A stretch of 64,000 nt of DNA from Gerris lacustris (GCA_951217055.1 OX578283.1:3164203-3228202); one strand, 5' to 3'. Positions 45,501 through 55,350 are shown, numbered from the stretch's first letter. The notes: generated by a model not told the origin, from the letters alone. Numbers and translations are program-made.

Positions 45501-48500
45501 AGTAGAAGTATGCGAGTGATATAATATATAATTGTTAATGCTTTATTATTTCTAAACGAGAAAAATCTGGATACAATTTAACTACATTTTACTACGTTTT
45601 TATTAGCTTGCTTTCTTGTTTGTTTGTCCAGTACAAATCTTGCAATCAATTTTTAACTAACTTCCCGAGTAGCTTGACATTTGAAACTTTTAGAACAGCT
45701 CAGAACACGATGACAATGCATTATTTTAATACTTTTAGCCATCCTTCAGCAGGATTTAATTAGTTTTCAGCAAATTTTGCTGTATGGAAAGTTAGTTCGG
45801 AAAAAAATCAGCAAGTTATTTTATTTGTTTTGACATGTCCCATATTTATACAATCTTCATTTGGACAGGTTTCAAATTTGTGATTTTTAGGGTCCGTAGG
45901 AAAAACCAAGGACCCTTATATTTTCCTGCGTGTGTCTATCCGTCCGTCCTCTCACGTGCTCTCACGGCTACACCTTTTGTCCGATCACATTGAAATTTTG
46001 CATGTATGTGTCTTGTACCTGCCCACATATTTTAAAAATATAGCGACTTTAAAAAAATATTTTTCAAAAAAAATTAGGGTAAAAAAACTTGAGGGTTAAA
46101 ATTTTTTTATTTTTTTTCAACACCGTGGGTATCATATGAAAGGGTACATCGAGCTGATTACAAAAATATATAATTCTTTGGTTATAACTTTGATAGGGCG
46201 AGTGTAGGCGAGTTTGAAGCGGGTTTGAAACGTGTCCCCCCCCCCCCCTCCCCCCCTCTATCTCGCTTATGTGAAGTGCAAAATATCTGAAAAAATTCCT
46301 GAACATTCTTCGACCAAAAGTAAAGATACCACTTTTTTGAAATTTCGAAAAAAAATATTATTTTATATTTTATTGACAAAATACGTTTTTTATATAATTA
46401 TGGTCTTTTCGATGTATTTATACGGTTGTAGTCCGGTTCAGTGGCAAAAAAATACTTTATCAGAGTGTGTTTTGAGAATATCAGACCCTTAGAATGGTTC
46501 AAAGTAAGCTTTTTTGCATTTTTAAAAAACACTGTTTATACACTTTACAGTTAAACACTATATAGTGTGGCCTACGGACCCTCGCTGTGTGCTGACTAGC
46601 ATACACTTGACCTGTTTATTTTTTCGCTAACATTATATAATATAATAATAACAATTATATTATCAACACTACATATGATTCATCAGAAAATTTAAAAACG
46701 TAGTATATAAAAAGTATTTTTTATCTTGTAATTATATTTCATATTAGTTTTTCCACAGCCAAACATCACAATACACTTGGGTCATTTGCTTCCACTCGGC
46801 TCTGCCTAACGCAACCCTCTGCCAAGTTTCCCCTCCACATATCTTTCTCATTTCTTCATCCCAGCTGGTAGTGGGCCTTCCTTTTCCTCTCTTTCTGTCC
46901 CTTGGGTACCACTGCATTATTCTTTTGGTCCATATGTTATCATTACTCTTTACAATTTGTCCAATCCATTTCCATTTCCTTAAACTTACTATTCTTCCAA
47001 TGTCCTCCATCCCTGTTTGTGTCCTTATCCAGTTGTTGGAACGCTTATGCTTTATTGTGATGTTTAACATAGCGTTGGGAACCAATCGATTGAAAACAGT
47101 CGACTAAACGGTTGTTTTAAAATATTCATTCATTCGGTTGTAGATATCTAGTTTTCATTCGACTGATATCAGTCTATAGTTTGGAGTTGTATTAGTTGTA
47201 ATTCGGACGTGTATATGTGGACGTGTGTATAACGAGATAACGAGTGTCATGCGCCTTCTCACCCCTCCTCCGCTCTGAGCCCTTCACCGTCGTTCCTTTC
47301 CCCTACCCAAAACCAAAAAACGACTTATTCATTCGGTTGTTTTTTCTAGTCGGTTGTCCCAACGCTAGTTTAACATGCTTCTCTCCATTTTACGTTGCAT
47401 CACTCTTTACCTTATACTCACATCTATTATGTCTCACCGTAACACATGTCTACAAAACTTATCTTTCATTACTTAAATATTAATACAACTTGGCCTAATT
47501 TTACCCTAGGAAACGCACAGTCCTGGTAGGCCTAAATTTCAGATTAAGATAGAAATGTGGTGGATATTTTTTTAGCTACATTTCTTGCTGTTATCGGAAA
47601 AACAAGGTGCCACTATCTGGTATCATACGTGAGTGTACTTCAACTCTGTGCCCATATTGACCTGGCAGGGCACCTAAGCCACTTCAACTTCAATTTCATT
47701 ATTACACTATTTTCAGTGAATTTTATATGTAAAATACAATATAAATTAATATGATGATATCTGTATTAAATAAAAAAATTATATGTAAGACTAATAACTA
47801 ATAACATAGTTCTGCAGCATTTAACAAAGTTTCAGGCACCAAAAAATCAAATTTTTTAGTGCCCCAAAATAAATGTGTCAAAAAGATATTGGGTGCATAA
47901 ATATCTTCAAATAATGAAGAACATGAATCTAAAAATTCACCTTGATCTTAAATTATTTTAAATATTGAAAAATAAATAAATGAATAAAATAATTTTTTTC
48001 TTTTATTGAGTCCGAGTATTTCTATTAATTTTTTAGTAATATAGCAAATGTTTTCTGATTTTGACTGACATTCTAGCTAGCGGGTGGGAGGGTAAAAAAC
48101 TTCATAAAATTGCAATTTTACTCAATTTTTTAATTGCCTCCTCAAGCCAAATGTTTCAGGTCCCCCCTCCCTCCTATATTCTTAAAAATATAAAAAAAGT
48201 TCTCTTAGATTATAATAAAAATGTTGATTTATTATGATCCATTACATAATAATTATGTCCAAAATTATGGCATTTCCACAATTTCAGACGCAGTCTGAAT
48301 TTGATTTTTCTCATCTTCATTAGAATCTTAATTGAAGTTTTAATCAGGAAATTGTAAATACGTAATTAATTATGGACCTTATATACAGGCCCGGTGACAG
48401 GATTTTTCAGGCCCCTAGGCAAATGAGAGGTCCAGGCCCTCTACCCCCCCCCCCCCCCCCCCCAAAAAAAAGAAAGTGATAGGGGGACAGTTTAGATAAT

Positions 48501-51500
48501 AAAAGAAATCAGTAAATTTTATTTTATTATAGTTTTTATCATTGATCTGCTGCATCAGCGATGCAGCAGAATAATCTGATGGCTATCGGCTATACATATA
48601 TTTGGGAACAGGCAATCCAACCTTTGCCTTCCTCAGTCCATTCAAAACACTTAAGGGGTGTAGTAGTAAGAAACAGTAAATTGCGTCCTCCCTCCTCCCC
48701 TCCTTAAAGTCAAAAATTTACTCTTTTTTCACATTTTACCCAAAACGATTTATTTTTTGAAGAGAAGTGTTCTTACCAAAAATATTTTTCACATAATTCT
48801 GCACAAATAAGGTCCTATGCATGTTTGAAGTGAAACATACCGTTTTCGAGATATTGTTGTTGGAAAAATATAAAAAATTCATTAACGCATTTTTTCGAAC
48901 CATCATATCTTAAAAACAACTCTTCCAATTTTAATGAAATTTGGATGGCAGTCATAATTAGCCCATAGTTGATCCCATATAAGTTTTAACCTTCTGCGCC
49001 CATAATTTTATCTTCCACAAAAATACATTTATTTACACCTATTCCTTCAAAAGTACTCAACTGATTATTATGAAATTTGGATGGCTTGTCGAAAGTAGTC
49101 CGCAGATAGCCCCAAATTAATTTCAACCGTCTATGCTTTTTACATTTGCTGAATTGGTTCCTTGTCTGTCTGTCTCTTTCGTTCAATTTTTTTGTCTGTC
49201 AAATATGAATTAAAGTATCAATTTAGCAAAATGTAAAGAGTGCAGGCGGTTGAAATTCATTTTGGGCTACCTGCGGGCTACTTTCGACAAACTATCCATA
49301 TTTAATAATAATCAGTTGAGTACTTTTGAAGATATAGGTGTAAACAAATGTATGTTTGTGCGCATGCTTAAGATAAAATAATAGGAGCAGAAGGTTGAAA
49401 CTTATATGGGATCAACAATGGCCTAATTGAGCAAAACAATTGAGCGATAGACAGACAGAGACGGAACCAAAAATGTTCCCTATATCTGAAACGGATTTCG
49501 GTCTTGTTTTGAAATCGGAGAAATAATAATTAAAACGAGGACATATTTTTCGAGCTTATTGAAGGTATTTCAAATTTAAATGGACTACATTTAAGAATTC
49601 TCGGAACCATTATCGAGAATTAATTTTTTTAGAGCTTTTTTTTAGAGGGGAGGTGTAGAGAAAATTTACAAAAAATTACCCGACCACCTCGCACGAGAGC
49701 TATAATTGTACAGAACTGAGCTTGATCATTTTATTTGATTAAAAGATAATAATTCTTAAATAACTAAGAGAAGGGTAGAAAAGATAACACTAAAGCGAGG
49801 TAAAATTAGCTAGGTAAGAAAATAGTTAGATATTAAATAAAAAGAGGATGTGATAGGAGAAAACAACTTAGGGGGATTAAGACAGAAAGAGAAATACCTA
49901 CATATTATTATGTAGCAAAAACAATCGACAGAGATCCTTATCAAGTACAGCTAAAATCGGATTAGATAAGATAACTTTTAGTTGTAATAAACACTTGGAT
50001 CTCCTTCCAGTCTAAAATGAAGGACACTGAGGTCTAAACCATAACATTCTCACCCTGATTTAAACTCTATTGGTTTTATCTCCCATCTTCATTCTTATCT
50101 CTCAAAAATAATTTTATTTAAATAATTCCGCCCACAGAGTTTTTATTAAAACATTTTTCACACTCCCGGGCCCCTGGGCAATTGACCCACTTGCCACCCC
50201 TTGTCGCCGGCCCTGCTTATATACTTGATTATGATTTTGTGTAAAAAATGTTATTGAGAGATTTGTTGTTTTGTGTTTAAGGCTGGGCAGTTTTCAAGCA
50301 ACATGGGAACTGATGGATTCATGCTGGAGCACCTGTGCTCTGGAATGTCTCCCATGGACTCTCTCTTTGACGCCGCTGTTCAGGTTCATTTATATTTTTT
50401 GATGATATTTTTCAATATCAACTCAAATATTCAAATCAAACAAAGAAAAAAAAATATTCACTTGCCCCCACTCTTTCAAAATAAAATAAATAAATTTTAC
50501 CAAATCGCATCCGTGACAAAATTGATGTTTCTTTTGCGAATATCTCGAAAACGAAGCTGTTCCGGATCCATGTTTAAAGGAACTTTTTTGTTCAGCGTCA
50601 AATTTCCTATAAGAACTCGGAAGTGATGTAGTTCCGTTCAGGAAACCTTTTTGTGTTTGTACAAGAATTGGTTTGAGATCCTGACTGAAAAATTTCACGT
50701 CTGGTAACATTCAATCCACCATATTTCAAAAACTAGTCCGTTGATATTAAACTTTAACTGTATCATTTGAAAGCTTATGAAAAGCAGAAGTTTTTCCTGA
50801 AATCACCACACTTCTAACATCCCTCAATTAAGAGTGGAAAGCTCAGGAATTTTGTGGTCAAATTTTAAAAAAATATCCAAATTTTCAAATATAACAGGAC
50901 TTTAAAGATGCTTAGCAGCTGATAATTTGGAAATAAATGAGCGATTCTGAAAGATTTTTTTTATGCTCTTTAAAATATTTCCTTAGCCCAATTTCTCTGT
51001 CTCGTTTAGTTTTTGAGATATTAGGCATTTTTTAATTTCGTGAAACACTTTAAAAAATAAATATATTGATATCTCAAGAACTATTGAGAAATGGGCATAT
51101 GCTTACTGAACATTTTTTGTTGCATTTGACCCATAGAATCCACCAGGTTCGTTATGACATTTTATCGTGGGTCACCCTTTATACATTTGTAATTTCCTCT
51201 TGAGTAGCTTTTTTTTGATACCTCATTTAAAAAAAAATATCTTAGCACAATTCATATGTCAATTTGATTTTTTTAAGAAAAATCATAATTTTGTTTTTTA
51301 AATTTTTTCACATTTGCTGTTAGCAAACTCAATCTAATCTCAAAATATTTTCCTTTATGGGCTATTTAAAGATGATTATGTTGTCAACACAGCCCTAATA
51401 ATAATAACCCTTTTATTATACTGATTTTTATGCCACTTTTTTAGTATTGTTATTTTTTCTTTCTTTTTTTTTTTTTTTTTTAGTTTGTGTTATTTTTTCA

Positions 51501-51621
51501 GATTCTCTCTCTTAATTTCTACCGTTGCATTGCTCTCGGCTTTGGATTCTACTTCCGTCGCATCGTTATGAAATGCCACTTAAAGAAGTTGTACCAGAAG
51601 GAAAACAAGAAGGAGGATTAG
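33346..51621 (+). CDS. KDSR: 3-ketodihydrosphingosine reductase (KDSR/FVT1), seven exons
   Basis: Exons 33346-33537, 37646-37811, 40842-40984, 42665-42856, 45200-45367, 50282-50383 and 51502-51621: 1083 bp, 360 residues, all junctions GT-AG and in phase. The enzyme reduces 3-ketodihydrosphingosine to dihydrosphingosine with NADPH on the cytosolic face of the ER, the second step of sphingolipid synthesis. An N-terminal hydrophobic helix (about 28-50) precedes the Rossmann fold. TGGSSGIG (66-73) binds cofactor, NCAG is at 148-151, Asn 173 precedes MG, the catalytic Ser is 201, and YSASK gives Tyr 214 and Lys 218. [10 protein letters not shown] follows the active site, as in KDSR rather than other SDRs. 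A second hydrophobic stretch (322-340) and a C-terminal KKED fit ER membrane retention. Slightly longer than the roughly 330-residue vertebrate enzyme. The ATG context is CCAAAATGCC. All introns hold transposon debris. Confidence 0.92.
34074..35293. mobile_element. hAT-type element, TSD CTAGTCAC
   Basis: Starts TAGTGATGTAAAATACCCGG and ends GGCCCACATCACTA, flanked by CTAGTCAC at 34066-34073 and 35294-35301. The arms are rich in GGTATTTACCC palindromes. It contains a foldback of another family (34317-34880). In KDSR intron 1. No transposase. Confidence 0.88.
34317..34880. mobile_element. Long-arm foldback element, copy 1 (nested)
   Basis: Left arm AGGAGATAGCATGCAAAAAA and onward is inverted on the right to GTCAGAAACTTTTTT over about 250 bp per arm. 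The right terminus is truncated compared with copy 2. It lies inside the hAT-type element at 34074-35293, so it inserted later or was captured. Confidence 0.75.
35459..36031. mobile_element. Long-arm foldback element, copy 2
   Basis: GAGGAGATAGCGTGCAAAAA on the left and GCACTCTATCTCCTGG on the right with about 250-bp arms. Same family as 34317-34880, with both termini retained. In KDSR intron 1. Confidence 0.75.
36032..36829. other. AT-rich part of KDSR intron 1
   Basis: Low-complexity AT-rich sequence. A short piece near 36080-36150 (GACAGACAAGC, CCTGATGTCTGAAAGGG) matches the tail of the 48.7-49.5 kb repeat. No gene seen. Confidence 0.4.
36830..37165. repeat. Foldback repeat with AAGTGACCCCATG arms
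   Basis: Same organisation as 18175-18604: AAGTGACCCCATG arms around an inner GGTAATTTGTCCCA pair. Flanked by AAGGATCTTATAT and its inverse ATATAAGATCCTTG, which look like the outer termini. Confidence 0.65.
37321..37516. repeat. 51-bp minisatellite, ~4 copies, just upstream of KDSR exon 2
   Basis: Unit AAATAAGTGGGCCTAAAGAA continuing through CATATTTTTCCTATAG and GAATGCATCTAAAG. The array ends 130 bp before the exon 2 acceptor. A poly-C run (37563-37579) lies between. The minus-strand open frame is an artefact of the period (51 = 17 codons). Confidence 0.9.
37646..37811 (+). CDS. KDSR: KDSR exon 2: cofactor-binding glycine motif
   Basis: Acceptor CTGTTTAG/ATAACTGG. Encodes [20 protein letters not shown] (cofactor loop) through [10 protein letters not shown]. 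The donor is TCTA/GTCAGT, phase 1. The donor lacks the usual +3 purine-A context but is the only one keeping frame with exon 3. Confidence 0.88.
38036..38229 (+). mobile_element. SINE-like inverted dimer, 15-bp TSD
   Basis: The left half is the inverse of the right (TTACTTTAAATCAAATTGTA to ACCCCAGCACC, and back). It is bounded by ATAAAAAAATAAGTT at 38021-38035 and 38230-38244. The right side continues past the arm with TTTCCATAGTATGAATACTA and an A-rich end. A long TSD and an A-rich tail indicate retroposition, not DNA transposition. Confidence 0.75.
38272..38923. mobile_element. TIR element, TA target, CTGGGTGATTGGC ends
   Basis: Left TACTGGGTGATTGGC and right GCCAATCACCCTGTA. The arms continue through GTACAAATA and AGGGTGATTCTA for about 50 bp. 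It interrupts the repeat at 37853-39260 at a TA. Internal sequence is AT-rich with no transposase. Confidence 0.75.
39263..39323. mobile_element. 61-bp mini TIR element, TAGGGTTGGGA ends
   Basis: TAGGGTTGGGACGTCGATG and CATCGATGTCCCAACCCTA around a core of ATCGAT motifs. GTCTGAAC occurs at 39250-39257 and 39324-39331, but five extra bases (CAGAC) separate the left copy from the terminus. The ends resemble those of the hAT-type element at 32520. Confidence 0.55.
39702..39951 (+). mobile_element. SINE-like inverted dimer with B box, 11-bp TSD
   Basis: The same family as 38036-38229, with a longer arm that keeps GGTTCAAGTCCC (B-box-like) in the right half and its inverse GGACTTGAACC in the left. 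Bounded by AGATTATATTC at 39691-39701 and 39952-39962. The junction between halves is CCATTACAGGTGCTATATAG. Confidence 0.78.
40500..40790 (-). repeat. Dispersed repeat, inverse of 55138-55350
   Basis: Shares the inverse of GTGAGCCTTCTTGAT and CTCTCAGAGGGAATCATTCA with the 55.1-kb copy. It lies directly before KDSR exon 3 (40842). Confidence 0.65.
40842..40984 (+). CDS. KDSR: KDSR exon 3
   Basis: Acceptor TTGTGTTTCAG/TGGACG; encodes [13 protein letters not shown] through the [12 protein letters not shown] strand-turn motif to EQQIR. Donor AGG/GTAACA, phase 0. The codon at the exon 2-3 junction reads Met where related enzymes usually carry Val. Confidence 0.92.
41490..42417 (+). mobile_element. 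Folded mariner-family element (head-to-head remnant)
   Basis: The inverted termini GATCAAAAAGTATCCAACC (41495) and GGTCGGATACTTTTTGATC (to 42409) enclose a plus-strand mariner transposase N-terminus: [22 protein letters not shown], then [11 protein letters not shown] and [13 protein letters not shown]. After about 42010 the sequence folds back, repeating the first part on the minus strand ([11 protein letters not shown]). Stops follow METIRKI and LRRV. The catalytic DD34D region is missing. In KDSR intron 3. Confidence 0.85.
42665..42856 (+). CDS. KDSR: KDSR exon 4: catalytic Ser-Tyr-Lys
   Basis: Acceptor TTGATTCAG/AGCCAG; 64 codons; donor ATGGAG/GTAACA, phase 0. Encodes [17 protein letters not shown] (Ser 201) and [13 protein letters not shown] (Tyr 214, Lys 218). 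Confidence 0.95.
43070..43995. mobile_element. GAAGCCGAGG-family element (KDSR intron 4)
   Basis: Starts near AATAGTTATTTATGTAACTA with GCAGCAAAATGG and ends near CATTTTGCTGCTGCAAGTAG. Close to the left end it carries CCGAGCCGAAGG and GCCGAGGCGAAGCTGAGGC units like those at 58285-58565. The middle is AT-rich. Right and left ends share TTATCTACTTGCAGCAG in direct and inverse form. Confidence 0.5.
44438..45152. mobile_element. TIR element (715 bp), possible TSD AAGT
   Basis: GAGGAGCTTAGTATCAAAGA at the left and TCTTTGATACTAGGCTCCTC at the right, flanked by AAGT on both sides. The interior holds repeated GTCCGTTTTTGAAGCAAAA-like blocks. It ends 47 bp before KDSR exon 5. Confidence 0.75.
45200..45367 (+). 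CDS. KDSR: KDSR exon 5: substrate-region [10 protein letters not shown]
   Basis: Acceptor GTTTTTAG/CTGGGT; 56 codons; strong donor CTC/GTAAGT. Encodes [19 protein letters not shown] and KPLETKLIS, which are diagnostic for KDSR within the SDR superfamily. Confidence 0.95.
45590..46590 (+). mobile_element. GGTCCGTAGG-family dispersed repeat, intronic copy
   Basis: Direct copy of 7240-8155 with a similar poly-C tract (46237 region). Extends about 100 bp further, to GTGGCCTACGGACCCTCGC, where GTCCGTAGG is found inverted. Confidence 0.75.
46744..47460 (-). pseudogene. RTE-type non-LTR retrotransposon, C-terminal relic split by a MITE
   Basis: On the minus strand: [11 protein letters not shown] (47376-47410), then after the insert at 47070-47367, [47 protein letters not shown] and [17 protein letters not shown]. 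This is the conserved C-terminal tail found in insect RTE-like endonuclease/RT proteins (ERSML... WKWAGHIAR... GRPxTRW... WQRxAxDRxxW). The RT core and endonuclease are absent, and a stop lies just upstream of RVMQ. In KDSR intron 5, opposite strand. Confidence 0.8.
47070..47367. mobile_element. hAT-type MITE inside the RTE relic, TSD GTTTAACA
   Basis: Ends TAGCGTTGGGA and TCCCAACGCTA with GTTTAACA at 47062-47069 and 47368-47375. Removing the element and one TSD rejoins the RTE reading frame at SMLNI, which confirms the borders. 298 bp, no transposase. Confidence 0.92.
47560..48385. other. Part of KDSR intron 5 without identifiable features
   Basis: AT-rich sequence with no gene or clear repeat structure seen. 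Confidence 0.4.
48386..50215. mobile_element. hAT-type element (1.83 kb), TSD CTTATATA
   Basis: Starts CAGGCCCGGTGACAGG and ends CTTGTCGCCGGCCCTG, with CTTATATA at 48378-48385 and 50216-50223. CAGGSCCGG ends are typical of animal hAT elements. The left interior (48655-49460) contains sequence related to the TIR element at 8652-9489, including GTAGTAAGAAACAGTAAA. No transposase frame seen. It ends 66 bp before KDSR exon 6. Confidence 0.9.
50282..50383 (+). CDS. KDSR: KDSR exon 6
   Basis: Acceptor TGTGTTTAAG/GCTGGG; 34 codons; donor CAG/GTTCAT. Encodes [20 protein letters not shown], matching the SSLGSDGYML-type block of KDSR enzymes. Confidence 0.9.
50384..51501. other. KDSR intron 6
   Basis: AT-rich, with several loosely repeated phrases of the type TTTTTGAGATATTA and a GGGTCACCCTTTATAC end at 51168-51185 that resembles the right end of a TE. 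No open frame of interest. Confidence 0.4.
51502..51621 (+). CDS. KDSR: KDSR exon 7: C-terminal membrane segment and KKED
   Basis: Acceptor TATTTTTTCAG/ATTCTC. Encodes [20 protein letters not shown] and a basic tail ending KKED before TAG, a di-lysine (KKxx) ER-retrieval signal. Confidence 0.92.
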   Translation: MLSLNFYRCIALGFGFYFRRIVMKCHLKKLYQKENKKED

Positions 51622-51683
51622 ACAAAAAAAAAAATAATAATAATCAAAGAAAAATATTAAATATTTATTAGAGGGATAAACCA

Positions 51684-51689
51684 AATAAA
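51684..51689 (+). terminator. KDSR: Candidate poly(A) signal of KDSR
   Basis: AATAAA 63 bp after the stop codon, the first consensus hexamer. Other AT-rich candidates follow. Confidence 0.5.
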
Positions 51690-52084
51690 ATAATATTTAC
51701 TCTACTACTAATTTACTAATATGAAAAATATTCTCTGTATGTCTTCATGTTTTCATCATATAAATGTCGTAAAAATCCTTCCAAAGTATTAATCATTCTG
51801 AGACTGAATTTTCTTTTATACTAATTTAGTTTTTTCTCTCACTGAAAAGAAAAACGCTTATTATATTTATTTTTTTTTTTTTTTTTAAATATATTCTAAA
51901 TAATTTACTAGTTTTTTTTTATTATTTACTTATTTTATGATTATTAATCAAAATTAATGTTAATATAATATATGTCCAAATAAAAAAATTATTCTTTAAA
52001 AAAATAAACATATTTATTTGTTTAGACGAGTTTAAAGTTAGCTATATTTATATTTGTATGCTCAAAATAAAAAAAAGCAAGCAT

Positions 52085-52380
52085 TTAAAAAATAAAATTG
52101 AAATGGCTGATTGGTTGTACAGGGTGGGAATTTAGCAGAATTGTGATGTCCTGGTTTTTTTTATTGTCGTCTAAAAATACCTTAACTCGTGAATTCCCTT
52201 CAATTTTTTTTATAGTCCTTTGAAATATTGCCGGTTCATTTGTTATTCCCAAAGGCATATGCTTATACCTTTTATTTCCTTGGTTGGAGACAATAACTAC
52301 CAAATTATTGGAGCTCTTGATTGGCTAATACACATTCTGCAGATGGATATTCTTTAGATCTTGACAACTTGATTCCTTTG
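52085..52380 (-). pseudogene. Gypsy-type reverse transcriptase fragment
   Basis: On the minus strand: DLKNIHLQN, then NKRYKHMPLGITNEPAIFQR, then VKVFLDDN. These match the Gypsy RT order (FSKxDLKxAYxQ, PFGIxxAPxxFQR, YLDDI). The catalytic pair is kept as FLDD, but the blocks lie in different frames with stops. No LTR, protease or integrase seen nearby. A GTACAGGGTGGGAA piece abuts the left end. Confidence 0.75.
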
Positions 52381-53000
52381 ACTTCTTTAGAAACCTAGGA
52401 CTCTGAGGAGAACCATTCTTCCTTCCTGACTCGTGGTAAGACATGAGTTATCCCAGAGTCTTCCATCGTTCTTCTCCACAGTTTTTCACCGAATTCCCTT
52501 TGACCTCCTCATTACTCCTCAGAGGTATAATTTTAAGATTTCACTGTAAAACACTTTGTCCCATCCACTTTAATCAGGGGCAGATGAAGGCCTCGTAATT
52601 TTCTGGAGAAGAACTTTTCTGGAAATGTTTCCTGGAAGGTTTTTTTATAAGGTGAATGAAGTCAATTTTACAGGAGAACAAAATGCAGCCTTATAAAATA
52701 TCCACAATCGGGCAAATCCGATTACTTTCCTGTTGTGTTTTCATTGTAAATCAGCATAGATTATACAGTTCCTTGTTTTCAGTCACCATATTAACTTATT
52801 TTCACTTATTATTACGCCATTTTTTTTTTTTTTTTTAATTGTTGCGAATTCAACAGAAACAAATGTTAAATACTAAAATGAGTTAATAAATGAGTTTTAT
52901 CATGTTACATAAAGTTGTAAGCTTACAAACACTCTGTTGAATCACAGCGTCTCTCATTTCAAATCAAACCTGATAGGTTTACCAACATATCATTAATTAA

Positions 53001-53955
53001 CAGAGGCCTTCAAAATGTAGCATTTATTTTTTCGAAATGTGGCACTAAAAAGTGTGGCAATATGGCACTTATTTTGGCCAAATGTGGCTTTTATTTTAGC
53101 TAATGTGGCATTTATTTTTCAACTTTCCAACCCCCCCCCCCCCCCCCCTTCAATTGTAAAAGGGATATTAAATCGTGCAACTTAAGTCATATTAACTACT
53201 TTACTAGCATTTACAGGTATCTTCAATACCCTACAATGACCCACATTTACCAGTGATGAGCTAGAGCGAATGGCTCTTAATCCTTAGGGTAGTGACACAC
53301 TTCGCCACCCGGGTGGCGCAACTTGCTTCTGACACTTGTCTTGCGTCACCCGAGTTTTTACTTTTTTCTGGCAGTCGAGAAATGGAGCTGTGCATGCATA
53401 TCATTATGTTCGTGAAAGAAGAAGGAAAAAAGGCGTTTTTGGGTTCATAGAATAATTTCAGACAAAAAGAATACTAGTTTGTTTCATATAGTGTACCCCG
53501 TATGAAAGATGACAGTAACAATTTTTGCCGAATGTCGCGACGGGTTTAAATAAAAACATTGGGCTGACCGGGTGGCGCCACCTGCAGGTGGCAGCTAGAC
53601 CGTGGGACAGTCGACTAGGTAGTGCTACCCGGCGGGTGGCGCCACCTCATGTGGCAGGTTGCATTCTATTCTCATTGGTAGCTTGGATGACGAAGTGAGT
53701 CACTACCCTAAGATAGGAATTCTGCCCTGCAAGGGCATATCTTAATCTTACCTGGTTTTATAGGTTGTAGCAGAACCCCTTAGGATATTAGAGTATTTCT
53801 ATTTTTTTCTCAGAACTTGGCCCAAATAAGGCAAAATGTGGCACAAAGTGTGGCATTTTACCGAAAATCGGCAAAATGTGGCTTTTTAGCAAAAAATAGG
53901 CAAAATGTGGCATTTTAGTATGGCGCCATGGCAAAAAGGCATTTGAAGGTCTCTG
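53001..53955. mobile_element. hAT-type composite element, TSD TTAATTAA (second copy)
   Basis: CAGAGGCCTTCAAAATG and CATTTGAAGGTCTCTG, flanked by TTAATTAA at 52993-53000 and 53956-53963. Inverted relative to 20417-21538 and carries the same nested element in the same place. Outer sequence totals 527 bp here and 535 bp there. Confidence 0.85.
53284..53711. mobile_element. Nested TTAGGGTAGTGACAC element (second copy)
   Basis: TTAGGGTAGTGACACACTTC and GTGAGTCACTACCCTAA ends. 428 bp, about 160 bp shorter than the copy at 20679-21265. Confidence 0.75.
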
Positions 53956-53963
53956 TTAATTAA

Positions 53964-55137
53964 TAATAAAATTAAAGAAAGGTTTACCAATGAACCAATT
54001 GAATTCAGAAAAAACAGCTGAAAGAGGGGGAAGAAATAAAAGGTATAAGCTTAAACGGAACTTGAAGCATATTGAGATTCTATCTGACACTACAACTACA
54101 AATGTTTGCCCCCAAAACAAATTAATTTGATGATCTAGCCATTAGACGTAGAGTACTTGTGTTAAAATAATAATAAATTAATTTAAAAAAGCATATATAT
54201 TTTTTAAAAAAAATAAATATATCGATTAATTTTGCTCTTTGAATTTGATTCAATATTAGTAATTTGTCCACTGATAAACAAATGCCCTAACAATAAGTTG
54301 TTATTTAAATTGATATAAACTTAAATAATTGTTATAATTCAAAAATGTTGGTTTATTACAAGTATTTGAATATTTTCTAGGTGTCAGACTGCTATGGTCT
54401 ATGCAAATTTAAGTTTAACATTATTTTTGAATTTTAGTTCATTATTTACACCCAGTTTGTTTGTTCAAGATTTTTTGTTTGTTGTACTGAATATTGGTTT
54501 ATTTTTTGCACCTTTTTCAACTTTTATGTTTGTCGGATAACAAAATTTAACCTTTTTGTTTTTTGTTGTTTTGTATATTTTTCATGTGAGTGTGTACTAC
54601 ACTAGCACAGGTGTTTGTACCAATTTTTTTTCTACATAATATGCTGCTTTCCATGTATTATGTCCTTTTTGTGGAAACTTATATATTCCACTAATCATAA
54701 ATTTGATAAATTTGTAAGGTTATAAATTTTAAGGTTAATTAAAAAAAAAGATAAAATTTTTGTTAACTAAATGCTTGAGAAAATTTAAAAGGATCAGTTT
54801 TTCTGCTTTTGGAACTAGGTGCCTTGTATGAACAATGTTTTTTATTATTGCTTTTTTAAAAAAAAATAAAATAAAACTCTTTTTTGTATTGTTATTAAAA
54901 TCTTTTAAAACTATTAGTTATATTAATTTGACTTACCTTCAAATTATAGTCATTTAAAGTTACTAATTTATTTTGCATTTACAATTTTTTTGTTAATACA
55001 CATATTTTTTTTGTATTTTATGTGTTAATATAATTTGTTTTGTATTTTATTTTAACCTAATATCCTTTTAATTATTCATAATATTAAGTTTGCTTAGGTA
55101 AGAAATGATAACCTTATAAAACCAATAGCTTGAGTAC
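53964..55137. other. AT-rich intergenic stretch
   Basis: Very AT-rich DNA between KDSR and the zinc-finger gene with no supported feature. Confidence 0.4.
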
Positions 55138-55350
55138 ACAGATGTACATCGAAAGTGAGCCTTCTTGATAAATCTCTCAGAGGGAATCATTCATGTTTAC
55201 ACAGTTACATCTGGTTATGTGTTTTCGCTCCTGGTATTCCTCATTTCGTTGAAAATGGACCCAGAAAGAATTCAAGGATTACACGAGCAGGCATTGACTT
55301 AAGGTGAATTAATTAATGAACTAAATAATGAAATTGAATTATTGACAAAG
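55138..55350 (+). repeat. Dispersed repeat with a short exon-like frame
   Basis: Inverse partner of 40500-40790. Contains an ATG frame at 55254 (MDPERIQGLHEQALT, then a stop), with downstream frame-open sequence to ACAAAG/GTAAGTG. This resembles the N-terminal exon of a transposase, but the family is not determined. Confidence 0.4.

Noticed and set aside
46871..47107. Plus-strand frame opposite the RTE relic
   Set aside because: Shadow frame crossing into a MITE.
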